Positions 33,618 through 45,173 of a DNA stretch of 64,000 nucleotides are shown piece after piece. This DNA comes from Orbilia blumenaviensis (Eukaryota; Ascomycota; Orbiliomycetes; Orbiliales; Orbiliaceae): the NCBI GenBank assembly GCA_036872755.1, contig JAVHNS010000019.1, forward strand, positions 496,001-560,000, read 5' to 3'. Each line of letters begins with the position of its first letter. Position 1 is the first letter of the stretch. The notes under the pieces are model-generated. The model had not been told where the DNA came from. It searched no databases and saw only the letters and a program-made list of their open reading frames with translations. The translations under genes and the position numbers were made by a program.

Positions 33618-35095
33618 TCAATCATCGAAGATTATCAGCGGATCATCTTTCTCTATCCCATCAGTGTAAGGCCAGCCCGTCGCGTCTGGAAAACTGTTTT
33701 GGTCTGAAAATTGATCTTCCGGCGGGCCGTCTTCCTCCCTGGCCACCTGCTTCTTCCACCATATCAAATGCTCCTTCTCTACACCACTTTGCTTATTATC
33801 AGTTGCTGGTGGCTTCCCTCCCGTAAACCAGTCATCATCTCCGTACACAATACTTTTTATCTGGTTTCTAATCTGTTCTTCTATTTCTCCTTCAATCTCG
33901 AGATCGTTTGGTACCTCGTTACCAGGGGTCACGCGGCTCCAGTCGACGTCAATCAAATCATCGAGCGAGTATTTTTTGCCCGGTATCGCTTCGCTCAGGT
34001 CATCGATATTCCTGGCATCTGGGTAGAACCCATACTCCTTAGGAACTCGATGAAACCAAGGATGAAACGTTATTTTGGTGTGTTCTGCTCCCAGGCATCC
34101 AAAGTATACTGCGCCCGTCTCCTGCTTCGAACTCTTCTTTGGGCCAGCTATCAAACCTCGATATTCCATTTTCCACTTTACGGGCCTGCCTTTCAATCTA
34201 TCCATAATGGTCCTTTTAGCTGCGGTTCCAGACCCTCGACAAACGGGCCACATATGAGTAAAACCCCAGGGTAATATGCTTTAAAACCTTTGTTAGTATT
34301 GAATTAGTAGTTTTGTGGTATATCAGTGGCCCCACGTACTTTGTTTGCGTATCCTTCTCAGTGAGCCATACAATCCAAATCATTCCTACCTGGTCTCTTT
34401 TTGTGCAACTTTCCATCTTAACTTCCCCATACCTCCCTGGAAATACGGCCTTTCTTCCTTGCGGAGTAGGGTAGATTGTCGCTGGGTCGTAGCTTAAACA
34501 CTCTCCTGTTCCGTGATGACGAATGGACCCGGCCCAGTAGGATATCTTCCTGGAGCCGCGTTTAAACATCCGAATAGATCCTTCAAAATCCCAGCGTAGC
34601 ATTGATATGGGGTGGTTGATACTCTCGTCATCACAAAAATTGTTCTTTTTAGGATTGTTACATCGACATGGCCAATAACTTGGTGATTTATCGCCAAAAT
34701 TTCTGCCGAGGCAGCGCTGGTACTTTTTCTGATCCCCTTGCTCGAACGCTGAAGAAGACATAACAGGCCCAAATTATTAGTAATCAGATCAAGTTATAGT
34801 GCATATAGATGATATAGGGCAGACAATCCTTACATAGAGCCCCAGTCCAATAATATTTCAGAGGCTTGTCAACATCCCTTCCTATGAAGCCTTTGTCTTC
34901 GTATATATAGAAATTCGGAGGGGTATATGAAACAGCATTTGAGGCATCGTATTTCTCGGAGGCCACTTCGATCGCTGCAGCCCTTTTTGTGAGATCCTCG
35001 GATGACGGTTCTTCAAAACCCCGAACTATAGCTATACATGTAATTATACTCACACCCCAAAGGGCGATCGTTGAATTAATGGAAAATAGTCGCAT
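33618..35095 (-). CDS. Secreted protein of the tandem family, copy A (443 residues)
   Basis: Three exons on the minus strand: 35095-34834, 34748-34340 and 34278-33618. The start gives a signal peptide with core WGVSIITCIAIVRG. An upstream in-frame ATG (35131) would place charged residues before it. I do not recognise a named domain. The conserved block, shared with copy B, begins after intron 1: YQRCLG, CRC, then LRWDFEGSI, YWAGSI with GECLSYDP, and VKMESC before IWIVW. Intron 2 falls just before ILPWGFTHMWPVC. YRGL, VYFGC and FHPWFHRVP follow. The paired C...(V/L)xxxC...W pattern is reminiscent of beta-trefoil (ricin-B-like) repeats, but this is only a resemblance. The last 150 residues are acidic and unique to this copy. 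No GPI tail. Confidence 0.8.
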
Positions 35096-35800
35096 CTTTA
35101 ACTCTCTACGGGTAGGAGTATTTCTGGGCACTCCACCTTAGTTTCTAACTGAGCGTGAGAACAAAAACGTCTATTTATGTAACCAGCAAAAATGCAGTCC
35201 AAATTAGGTCTCTACTGGGTTGAGCTCTAAGACCTACTTCTGTTGCGCATGAGCTTGAGAACTCATTAACCTCAAAAGCTAGGTCACAGTACTTCTATAT
35301 CCCAATTACAATATGTAACAACGTTGACTCCACTGCGGTTCCGGGTTCGGGGCTTCATTCTCGAACTTCAAATTCAAAGTTCTCTTGGGGTACCTATTTA
35401 CAGAGTATTGTGACTTTGTGGCACTGTTCATCCTTACATGTGGCAATGTCCGTAACGTAGCCCTCTCAGTTTCACAACAATATTCCATACAGTGTTGCAT
35501 ACGCTTCAAAGAACGATGACCCAGTCTGATAGTAGTACTACTGTTCATGTCCAATTTTCAGTTTCATGACTACCGTGAATTGGGCTGTAGCTTGATCGAT
35601 TTGGTGGCGTAGAATTGATCCCTGTATACATGCTAACCTAGAGCCACGGCATAGAATTTAGATATTTCGTGCGAATATACAAGTAACTGAATATTTTTTT
35701 TTTTTCCTTTCCTTTTCCTGTGTTTCTCTTTCATTCTTTTCTTTCCTTTTCTTTTCTTTGCAACCTTATCGCCGAAATCCTAACCGAGGCTTAGCTATAG
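35096..35800. other. Intergenic within the secreted-protein cluster
   Basis: Contains copy A's promoter. A C/T-rich tract lies at 35697-35760. A short minus frame at 35306-35554 has no support. Confidence 0.4.
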
Positions 35801-35979
35801 CTAGCTGCCACCATATGAAAGATTCTCAAATTTTCTCCTTGTAGGAACCATAGCTTTTGCAGTATAGTATTTTGTCGTTAGACCACTGTTAGTCTCGTTG
35901 CTCACGCATGTACGATACCCAACGTGCTTAGATGGAAACTGCATAGGCTCTGATGAACCCCGTATATACGTATACCCGT
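35801..35979 (-). pseudogene. Orphan terminal exon between copies A and B
   Basis: About 59 codons open on the minus strand to a TAG at 35801, preceded by a good intron end (branch-like CTAATTATTAATGAGC, then CTTCCTTGCAG). The peptide includes GYTYIRGSSEP, GYRTCVSNE and LTTKYYTAKAMV. No upstream exon with a start codon could be joined in the right phase. It shows no clear similarity to the three neighbours by eye. It may be what remains of another small secreted protein gene. Confidence 0.3.
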
Positions 35980-36481
35980 CTGCAAGGAAGCACAGTAAGC
36001 TCATTAATAATTAGCACATTAAGACAAGGGGTGACATTTTCAGATTGATACCGTGGCGCTGGCATTGCTATTTTAGTGTAGGCCCGCCGACACCATAGTT
36101 ACCGCATCGGCACCCAATCTTAAATCTTTTTGCGCATTTTCATATCCTTGAATTCTAGGGTGTATCTTAGGCGATATTGGTACGATTTCTAGAGATAGCT
36201 TAAATCAATGGATTCTGGTTATAATATTATGCCATCAAGTTGCTACTTAAAGCCTCCTCCGTGTGAGAGATAAGGGCTTGAGTGACCAGCTTAAGTGCTT
36301 GGGCTTAGGACTATAACCTTTCGGATATAGTCAAAGATAGTATAGTTCTAATTATGTCTTAATAAGAACGATCGGATATTCGAGAATTAGATAAGTTGTT
36401 AATTAACAAAGTGCACAAATAAACGCATATGACTATATCTAGAACTTGACGACACCAACGTCTATGATATGGAATTGAGGA

Positions 36482-37795
36482 CTAGGCGAAGTCAATTAGA
36501 TACTTGTTCGCAAATGCATCCAACTGCTTCCCGGTGATATCCAAAGTTTTCACGGTGGCAGCTCTAAAGAACCATGGATGAGGACTTATTGCTGTGTGAT
36601 CACTGTCGTGACAACCAAAGTACGCAGTTCGGCCGGAGGTAGGGTCAGTGTTCCACACCAAACCTCGGTAATGCCTCTCATTAGCTCGTTTCCCTTTAGC
36701 TACACATGTTTGCCATAGGTGAGTAGCTCTTGGTAAAAGTCTATCAAGTTTTGTGGAGGATCCAAGTCAGCCATTCTGTCGTTCAAATATACAAAGACGA
36801 AATATAAATATACTAGGGCATAGGCTGGATTTTCATATACCTTGTCTCAGCATCTTTCCTGAAGACCCATAGCACCCAAAGTTGAGGGTCATCAAATTCG
36901 CCAAAGTTCTGATCGTCGACGCACTTTTCGAGAACAACATCGCCGATTTTTCCATACTGACTGCCCTCGAGAAAAGGAGGCGGGGTTTTAACTGGCCTCC
37001 GGAAGGTCAAGCACTTATCGTTATATGCTGACTCAATATAGCCGTACCAAAGTGGCATTTGTTTTTCGCCACGTGTACCTACAATCTGAACATCGGGTGC
37101 AATATTCACGAACCAATTCTTGTAGATGGCAGGGTGGAGGATTCTCCCTCTAAAATTCCACTGAAATCGCGGACTTGGGGAGTTGATGTTATTATCTTTC
37201 TCGCACGACCCCGTCGAACAAGTACAGTGATCGATTTCAACCTCATTCGGGAGCCCCTCGTCTTCGTCTTTCCTAGTGCGTGCGCCTAAACACCTTAACT
37301 CCTTTGTAGATGAGCTAAGGATATTTTTTGACTTCTTCCCTGTGTCAAGTCCTACTCCTTTCAACTTGCTGAATTCTATAGGACGGTTTCAAGGCAGCCA
37401 AGTTAGACCATCATATAATCATCAAACAATAATAAACTCAAGGTCATAACAAATTTAAAATTAAAAAACGGTGGGCCAGCGAGTAATCCCGATATAATAA
37501 ACAAGATTATATGCACCCAGTTGACTAACGTGTGCTTACCTAGTGCGCCAGACCATAAATACTCAGGAGACCATCTCAGCTCCGATACAGTACTATCCGT
37601 ATTGATACTGTCGTAATTATAATACTTCGGGGGTATGATTTTTGAGGAAGCTTTCGCTCTTGGGTTCAGGCTTTGCCCAGTTGATCTCCCTTCCAGATCG
37701 AAACTGAGAATTGGAACTGCTGCTTGAACATGGCACACTACTAGTACCAAGGCTCCGAGAGACGATATGACAGTATATCTGCCATCTGGCTTCAT
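36482..37795 (-). CDS. Secreted protein of the tandem family, copy B (339 residues)
   Basis: Three exons on the minus strand: 37795-37540, 37375-36871 and 36740-36482. The signal peptide is YTVISSLGALVLVVCHVQA. The layout matches copy A segment by segment. WSGAL sits before intron 1 (phase 1). Then come RCLG, a CTCS.GSC cysteine cluster, FQWNFRGRI, LWYGYI with DKCLTFRRP, VVLEKC and LWVLWVF. Intron 2 (phase 2) lies just before LLPRATHLWQTC. Exon 3 carries HYRGLVWN, AYFGCHDSDHT and PHPWFFRAATV, clearly homologous to YRGL...YFGC...FHPWFHRVP of copy A. It ends about 35 residues later, so copy A's long acidic tail is absent. No GPI signal. Function unknown: a secreted, probably disulfide-stabilised protein. 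Confidence 0.8.
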
Positions 37796-38953
37796 GTTTT
37801 ATGAGAATTACTATTCTATAATACTGTGTGAGCGAAGGCTAGGAGTAGAACAATCGTAGGGATAGCACTGGCAAACCTATTATTTCAATTTTTATTTATA
37901 CTTACGCAGCTCTTTCCTTGGCTACATTTAGTAAAGTTCGTAGTGTAATTATAGTTATGGTTATAAAACTATGGATTTACTCAGGTTTTTCTACGCCAGG
38001 CTGCTACTTGAGGGATGCCGGGGTGCCCATTTGATTATGATTTCAAGTTTTCTAGACGCAAAGCCAGAGTTAGTTACATTTGGATATTAATACCGAAATT
38101 ATAATAATAGCCTGAAAAAGAACTAACCTAGGGGCAAAGCCAAATCGTATACGACCCCCTTCGATGAAGCAAAGGTTATAGTCCTATGTACCTAGAGAAG
38201 CACAGCCTCTAATGTTAGTTGAAAACAACGTTTAGCTTCTTTGGTATTTCCTGGTTCGATCATGGCTAAAAGTTTATGGACATCACGAGCATTTAACAAC
38301 CGATGAGCTCTTGTTAACGCCCCATGCACCGATATAATCTTTCAACCCTTTCCTGTGCAGTTGTGCCACAGGTCGGCCGTCAAGGTAAGGTATTTTACAA
38401 ATTTAAATGAAGCATCCAACCAACATAGGCCCACGACCTTAGATATAGTTGTGGGGTCAGCCGCATTTGTTTCATGGATGACCATACATGACTCCTAGGG
38501 CCAAAGTTAAAGGTATTATAGTACGCCAGTGTTAGCTTAGAGGGTCGTCTTATTTCGACTCACACTAGTGCCAACCGTGTGGCATCGCGGGTAACAAGAT
38601 TAATTTCATGTTGTATGAGACTGGACCCGGATAACGAAATACCGAAACACCATGAAGAAGTCATATATCACACCTAGAAATACCACCCTACCAGGTTACC
38701 AGCTACTCAACAAATACCAGCACTGATAATAGTATTGTAAAATTTTCTCCGAATTTATATAATGATGTGCTCGGGGTAAAATATAGGTTGCTTGTTTCTA
38801 GAGCGCATGGATTCGGGGCTGGTTAGAAAGTACACAGCCTGAGAAAGACAAATTCGTCTCGCCTGCACAACAAGACGAGCAGTTTCAAAAGAAGTAGAGT
38901 AATATACACAGCCGTATTCGAATATTCAATAAAAGAGAAAAACAAACAATTAG
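37796..38953. other. Intergenic within the secreted-protein cluster
   Basis: AT-rich sequence between copies B and C. No open frame of note and no recognisable transposon domain. Confidence 0.45.
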
Positions 38954-40204
38954 CTACACGACAAACTTGGGATCGGGGTTTTCCCTTCTATTCCGATCGA
39001 ACTCCGGATAACTTGGGAACAGATGTGTGCACATCTGCATCCAAAAGACATCGGGGGTCCTATCACCTTGCCCTTCCTTTCGCATCGCCTCGTTGCAGAA
39101 ACCGGTTTCTAGCATATGTTCCCCTTGGCAGCACAAAATGGTTTGGTATCTATCAAAAACACCCTCCACCCTATACATGTGTTCTTCGATGTTGTCGTAG
39201 TACCAGTACCCCCACACCGCCGTGAGGGCTTCGCCCTTCCACAAGCCTTTTCCACAGCCGTAGGATACGAGCGAGTGAATTGGCTTCGCGAGGATGGTTG
39301 GTTCCTGATCTTCTGGGCAAGTATGGTTCCACATTCTCGGGATAAAGCTATATTCCGATAAAACAAGATATGAAATTTGTTAGTTATAGATACTATACAA
39401 GGTGGGTCGAGTTTCGAGATCCTCTGGTCCGAATAAATCGCTCGATTAGGTTAAAGTAAACTTACTTCAGTTTAGAATCCGGGTTTCGCCAATCTTTCAG
39501 CTTGAAATACTGATACTGGTTCTGGAGATCACATCTTTCCGAAGTTAAGTTGCCATAGGTCGTGGCTTGGTATGGTAAATCGGGTATTGCCTCATTTGCC
39601 AGTGCTGGTTTCCACTCCATGCACCGCCCAGTTCCCATGTTCCCTACTAGACCCTCAAAGTTTGCATAAGGGTCCTCCGTGGCGGAATTGAACATAGTGG
39701 ATAAAAGCCACTGCGCTCCCATGTCGGCAGGGGCACCCGCTTCGGTGCAAACACGTGAGCCGAAGGGCTGCCATGTTGAGTCCGGGCCCGACCAATCGAT
39801 GAGACACAACCCTCGTCGGTCTTCGGCTTTTTCAACCCAGCCTATGCAAGAGATTGTAAGTATCGTATGCATTTACGATTGTAAATCTTAAATCAACGTA
39901 AAACTAGGCCTAGAGATCTGATTTAATTCTCGAGCGTCGGGCAGTATGTGTTCCAATTCCTTTAGTTACAGTTGTTATATACTTAAGTAGTAGCATAATT
40001 TTAATATATAAAACAAAATTGCTGAGTTTACTTACGGAATCTATAGGGTGGTGCCCCGCCGAATATTTCAACTGGTGGATATGTTGGCTCCTTAATGCCT
40101 TCATAAACCTGTGCAGAAACTCCAGCAGCCATGCATACTGAAACTACGCCCACGAGGGAGATTCTCTGTCTAATACTCCAGCTGCTAGACTTAGAAAACT
40201 TCAT
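38954..40204 (-). CDS. Secreted protein of the tandem family, copy C (312 residues)
   Basis: Three exons on the minus strand: 40204-40036, 39841-39466 and 39347-38954. Signal peptide core: ISLVGVVSVCMAAGVSA before QVYEG. Sequence similarity to copies A and B is weak, but the gene has the same exon count, the same intron phases (1 then 2), and intron 2 in the same place, just before FIPRMWNHTC (compare ILPWGFTHMWPVC and LLPRATHLWQTC). Exon 2 shows two CxxW/C...C units: GLCLIDWSGP to SRVC, and GRCMEWKPA to SERC followed by YQYFKL. These resemble the C...C...(Q)xW layout of the other copies. Exon 3 is unusual: rich in Trp, Tyr and Cys (YGCGKGLWKG, ILCCQGEHM, FWMQMC). No GPI signal. It is either the most diverged paralogue or a related gene with a replaced C-terminal half. 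Confidence 0.75.
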
Positions 40205-41140
40205 CTCTTTCTTTTTCTTTTACTAAATAGAAAAATCTATAACATCAAAGGATTATATAAATATTAAAATGAATATATGATATACTAGGCCAAAGGATAT
40301 GGACAAAAGATAATTATGGGTATTAAACGGTCTCGGAGACCCCCAATACACACGAATTCCGAGGCTTTGAACCAAGTATCGGCGTCGGCTGAAGCTGTTA
40401 GGGAGGCGCAGGCTATCGGATCTTTATCAACATCTATAGCCTAAGTCGACGCCGTGCCGCTTTTTATACATTTAAAGTCTAGACACATCTATAATCTCCG
40501 TCCCTTTCGTATACGTGGTTGAACTAGCACACGATGGTTAGAAAGACTCAGTATCACAACACCTGCCGCGTAATTTAGACTAGAATTAGTGCTATAGTTT
40601 AGGTGTTTTTCTTGGGATTTCTGCGGCTTCTCGATATCCGTCTGTTATTAATTTGTATCCTTACAAAGCCGAGGGCTTGGTGTGATACTTGGTTTGTGTT
40701 GTATGTTGCATTTTTGGGTCAAGACTCTGGTGGCAGTCTGCCAGAATAATATCCAATTTCACAGCCGGCAGAAACACAAAAACGAATCCGGAAAATAGAA
40801 GCCTCTTAGCAGGTAATATAATGTAGGAGTTATTTGGTATAATTACAAATAATAGGGAGCATAGTTTCGAAGCCATGTCTCCCAGGCAGAACCAATTCGC
40901 TAGATAATGAGAGCAATTCACTCTCGTGTCAGAGTCAATACCGAACAAGATCTTAAGAGTGTTACGCCTAACTAATATTGACTGAGGCAACCTGGTCCAT
41001 ACAACGTATATAACATTCAAGAACCCCAACCGAAACGCCGTTTATAACCAACCCTCCACCCGCAAACTTACGAAAAACAGAAATTAAATTGCATAGGTAT
41101 CCTCTCTCTCATTTCATTGGTCCTTCATTTACACGCCCGA
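40205..41140. other. Intergenic
   Basis: Promoter of copy C and 3' flank of the Mph1 gene. A 122-codon minus frame (40661-41029) has mixed hydrophobic composition, no signal peptide and no domain, and is not accepted. Confidence 0.45.
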
Positions 41141-44100
41141 CTATGCACGTTTCGATTGTTTTCTAATCGGCGCATCTGGTTTGCGTCTTTTGGGGGGCGC
41201 GGAGTTCTCCTTAAGTCGTTTCGTTTTCTGTTTGGTTTCCTCCATTAGTTGGGATAAAGATGGCATATCCTCATCGGATTCGAATTCTTCAATGTGTCCT
41301 CTTTTTTTTGTTGTTGTTGGCGATGGAGTTGGTGATACGGATGGCGACGACCCATGCCTCGAGGGCGATGATACAATCAAAATGGGATCTTTCTTTGAAG
41401 AGCGAACGGTCCCCTTTCCCACTATATTTCCAGACTGCGGCTTAACTGACCGAAGAGTAGGCTTCGCCACACTTGTACCAGAAACCCTAGTTGGCGGTTT
41501 GAATGGTTTAAGGTTGCTCATCGAGGCCTGTGGAAGTGCCAAAGGCGCAGCTTGTGCCTCAGAGCTTGGGCCTTTGGGAGGATCAGGAGTTGGACTTCTA
41601 AGAGCTGGTGACGGCGTTGCACTATACACCTCATAGTGGTCCTGAAACTTTTGGATGTCCCAATCATTCATAGTATGCATTTTTTGAAGGAGCGACACCA
41701 TTAGGTTCGTGGCACGACTGTGTCCGACGCGGCCAGTCGGTTGGAGCTTTCGTTGAGATTCCGGATAAGCATCGATTCGTGGAGCGCTAATTAGTTCATC
41801 GTCGTCACCATAAAGAGATTGGTAGCTCATTCGTAGCTCTCGTTCTTGCCGTTCTGATAGACGATACGATGATTCTGGTATTGGTTCTGGGAACGGCTCT
41901 TCCTCAGATTCACCAAGCACACTAGAGTCCTCATCATCATCACTTAGCACCAGTGGTGCCTGGTTTTTTCCCTTTCGCTTGACCTGGATTGGTTTCTTGG
42001 ACTTTGGAGTAAGACCCTCAAGCGCGGCAGCGGTAGTAAACCCTGTTTCGACGCCATCGGGCATAAACCACTTCTTCGGCGGGGCCTTTTTCTTTCCCTT
42101 TCGCTTGCCTGGAGGCGATGCCCTTCCACTCTCAGGTGTTATATCAATTGTCATTTTGACACATTCGGTTTCGATATCGTTTGGTAGAATCCTCGGCGAG
42201 ATTTCTTTGTCATATGTAAATGTGTTCCCCTTTGTGATTGCGTTCTGCATCCATCGATAGTTATCCTGCGCGCGCTCCCATTTGGCTTCTTCTTTACCCT
42301 CCGTCACCAAAACAACGACGCCACCAGCCCTTTTACGGCCTGTTCTACCCATTCGTTGCAGCATACGAATTGGTGAAGCAGAGGCATCAAAACAAACGAT
42401 GAAATCTACTTCACCGATATCTAAACCCTCCTCACCAATACTTGTCGCAACCAAGACATTAAACTCCCCTCTTTTGAATCTCTCAACAGTTTCCTGTTGT
42501 ACCTTTTGCGACATGCCTTCCCCAGTAGTTTTAGCGCTTTGACCAACGAATATTCGGGGTTTGATTATCGGCTCGTGTATCTTTAACACTCTGAGGATCT
42601 CCTCTCCACTTTTCCGATAGTTTGAAAAGACCATGACTCTCGTGTCTTTTTCGCCTCGTTCGGCAGCTTCCGTGAAGTGACGTAATATAGTGCCGCAGAG
42701 GTAATCAAGTTTAGGGTGACCGAGAAACTCTGATTCATTCATCAAAGCCCTGCATCTATTCATCATAGAAAGATATTCCTTGTCCTGAAAAAAGGCAGAT
42801 ACTGCCTTCCCTCCCCCGGAAGACTTTGTGGATTTCTCGTTCTGAAACTCCTTGAGGTAGTCGTAGAATGGGCGGATTCCGTGATATAGTAGAAGCTCAA
42901 AACTATAGGCAAGCGAACTTAGGTTGGCGAAGAGACTAAGTATCGACCCCTTCAATGCTGGAGGTGCAGCTCTAGCCGCTGGACTAACAAAATATTTCTT
43001 CCGGGCTTCCGTTAATGCAAATGCCGTCAAGTTTGTTGGATCAGTGATATAGCAAACTCTCATGTCATTTAGTTTTTTGAGCATCGGTTTAAGGGACTTC
43101 CCGAACAGATCGCGAATCATCGTGATTTCGTCTGTCAGCGGAAATTTCTCCAGCTGTATTTCTCGCTGGTGAATATATTCCCTTATATCGATAGATTCTT
43201 CAGTTCGGATTTCCGTTCGAGCAATGCCCAACGAGGTGATGACCTCCTGCACAGATTCGACCTTCGATCCCGGTGTAGCAGTCAGGGCCATAACCCGAAA
43301 GCTATTATTGAAGCGGCGTATGTACCGAATTACTTTGCAGTAGGCATATTCACCTGTAGCACGGTGGGCTTCATCAACAACAACAAGCACAATCTTCTTT
43401 GGATCACATCGACCAGATGTCAAATCCGTTTCGAGGGTTTGAGGTGTCAGGAAAAAAAGTCGCTTTTCATTCCAATAGTCCGCTCTGTGGCCTGGCGAGA
43501 CATGTCCCGTTAACAGGCATGTTTCGCTTTTAGGTATGCCTACGATCTTATGGCAGGCATCTACTTGCTGGGCGACAAGCGGCTTTGTAGGTGCCATGAA
43601 GATGATCTGTGACTCAGGCGCCCATCTGTACCAATTGTACATGACCGTAGCAGCAATAAAGGTTTTCCCGAGGCCTAAAGATACACCGCAATTAGATACA
43701 AATCCAATCAACTAGCATAGTTCTTGACATACCAGTAGGCAAAGCCACCAAGACATTTGTGAATAAAGCTCTCTTAGTGATATTAAACTGGTAGTCTCTA
43801 TGTGACACATTTGTTGGGTATATCCATGTTTTTGCGGCTTCTCGATCGATCTTATGGTGTGTGGGCGCTTCGCTATGATTTACCAACCGCCAGCTCCGGG
43901 CAGTAGTTTCCCTTGCCTCTTCCTCGCCAGCCACATCTCCGAACAAAGTTCTCTGCCTTAGTTTACTGGGTGTGGTGTTTGTAGGGGGTGCCGGGCGGAA
44001 GTCTTCTTCCTCGTCAATGATGTCTGAAGAAAATATGTTTTCGAGAAGATCGTCATATTCCTCCTCTACCCTCTGAGCATTTGATGCCTGGCCTGAGGTG

Positions 44101-44237
44101 GGTCCGCTTCTTCGATTTGAGGGCGAAGCTTGTTTGCTTCTTGGTGTCTTCTGATTTTCTTCGAATTGTTTGGTTGCAGCTATCAGGAGCTCATCGTCTA
44201 AATCGTCGTCAAATTCATCGTCGCTCTGAAAAGACAT
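41141..44237 (-). CDS. MPH1: ATP-dependent 3'-5' DNA helicase Mph1 (FANCM orthologue)
   Basis: Two exons on the minus strand, 44237-43733 and 43674-41141, giving 1012 residues. Mph1/FANCM remodels stalled replication forks and dissociates D-loops, favouring error-free bypass and crossover control. The intron splits the Walker A motif: exon 1 ends LVALPTG and exon 2 continues LGKTFIAA (about 163-175). Motif Ia is APTKPLVAQQ, motif II VVDEAHRATG (DEAH at 269-272), motif III LTATPG (about 299-304) and motif VI QRMGRTGRKR (608-617). The insert between the two RecA folds holds the family-typical helical region, including LPLTDEIT-like and RAAPPALKG segments. The N-terminal 100 residues are acidic (DDEFDDDLDDELL). 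The C-terminal 350 residues are disordered and Ser/Pro/Lys-rich with NLS-like KRRKPDAPIRKQSKR. It is divergent from the Par14 gene. Confidence 0.96.
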
Positions 44238-44638
44238 CGTTAATTCATAAGTGGAAAGGCAGCTAGCTAAAAAACGTATGGTTGTATGCGGCTGGTAAGA
44301 AGTCGTGAATTCCACTGGGTATCAGATGTGGATATTCGAAACCGCACGAAGACGAGCATATGAGGTGGTGCACTTCAGGCTGTCGACTTGAGCCTGCAGG
44401 CAGCTTTTGTGCGGGAAGACGCGTTAGTTGTGAACAACACGCGCCAAAACTCCACAGCTCCCAAGCCAAGACCAATACATTTGGCTACGGCAAGTCCCGA
44501 CATCTGACCAGACCTATATATATCTTTAGATTTAGAAACCTATCCTACAATTTACTATCAAATCTTGATCTCGGCCTAGCTGAATCACCCACAGGAAAAC
44601 GGGCCGAATACAATATACGAGAAGAGATATCCAGAGAC
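44238..44638. promoter_or_regulatory. Divergent promoter region, Mph1 and Par14
   Basis: 401 bp between the two start codons. A TATATATATC stretch lies at 44515-44524. No open frame of its own is credible. Confidence 0.5.
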
Positions 44639-45173
44639 ATGGCCGGCAAGACTAAGGGCAAAGAAGGCGGTGACTCTAAGAATAAAGGCAAAGGGAAGGC
44701 AGATTCCGGGGAGGGGAGTAGCAAGAGCGGGGGGAAGTTGAAGGCTGCAAATTCGATCAACGTGCGGGCGTTCCCCACTCCCCCGGTCTAATAAAGTATA
44801 ATGGCATTGTCTCTCTGACAGTCGGTTATATTGTACAGGTCCGGCATATTCTCTGCGAGAAACATTCCAAGGCGCTTGAGGCTATTGGAAAATTAGAAGA
44901 GGGCAGCAAATTCGACGCCATTGCCCGTGAGTATAGCGAAGACAAGGCACGGCAAGGCGGGAGTTTGGGCTGGAAGGTTCGAGGATCTCTCGTCAAAGAG
45001 TTTGAGGAGGCGGCATATGCTCTCGAGCCCTCTACTTGTGATAAGCCAGTCTGGACGGGGCCTGTGAAGTCTGCACATGGCTACCACATTATCATGGTGA
45101 GTTACATAATCCTCATAAGATTTGTAAATATTGCACTAATATGATCCGTTTGTAGGTGGAAGGCAGGAAGTGA
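44639..45173 (+). CDS. PIN4: Parvulin-type peptidyl-prolyl isomerase, Par14/Pin4
   Basis: Three exons: 44639-44761, 44839-45096 and 45156-45173, giving 132 residues. It catalyses cis-trans isomerisation of peptidyl-prolyl bonds. Par14 proteins lack a WW domain and act in the nucleus and ribosome biogenesis. The N-terminus (1-40) is a Lys/Gly/Ser-rich basic arm, as in human Par14. The parvulin domain begins at VRHILCEKH (42-50), continues with [20 protein letters not shown] (the GG-LGW core) and ends with GYHIIMVEGRK. The last exon is only six codons (VEGRK plus stop) but gives exactly the family C-terminus, so it is accepted. The first intron begins at GTGCGG after Asn41; this weak donor is the only one that joins in frame to VRHILC. 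Confidence 0.95.

Noticed and set aside
40661..41029. 122-codon minus frame upstream of copy C
   Set aside because: Contains hydrophobic and Cys residues but no signal peptide, no splice partners and no similarity to the secreted family.
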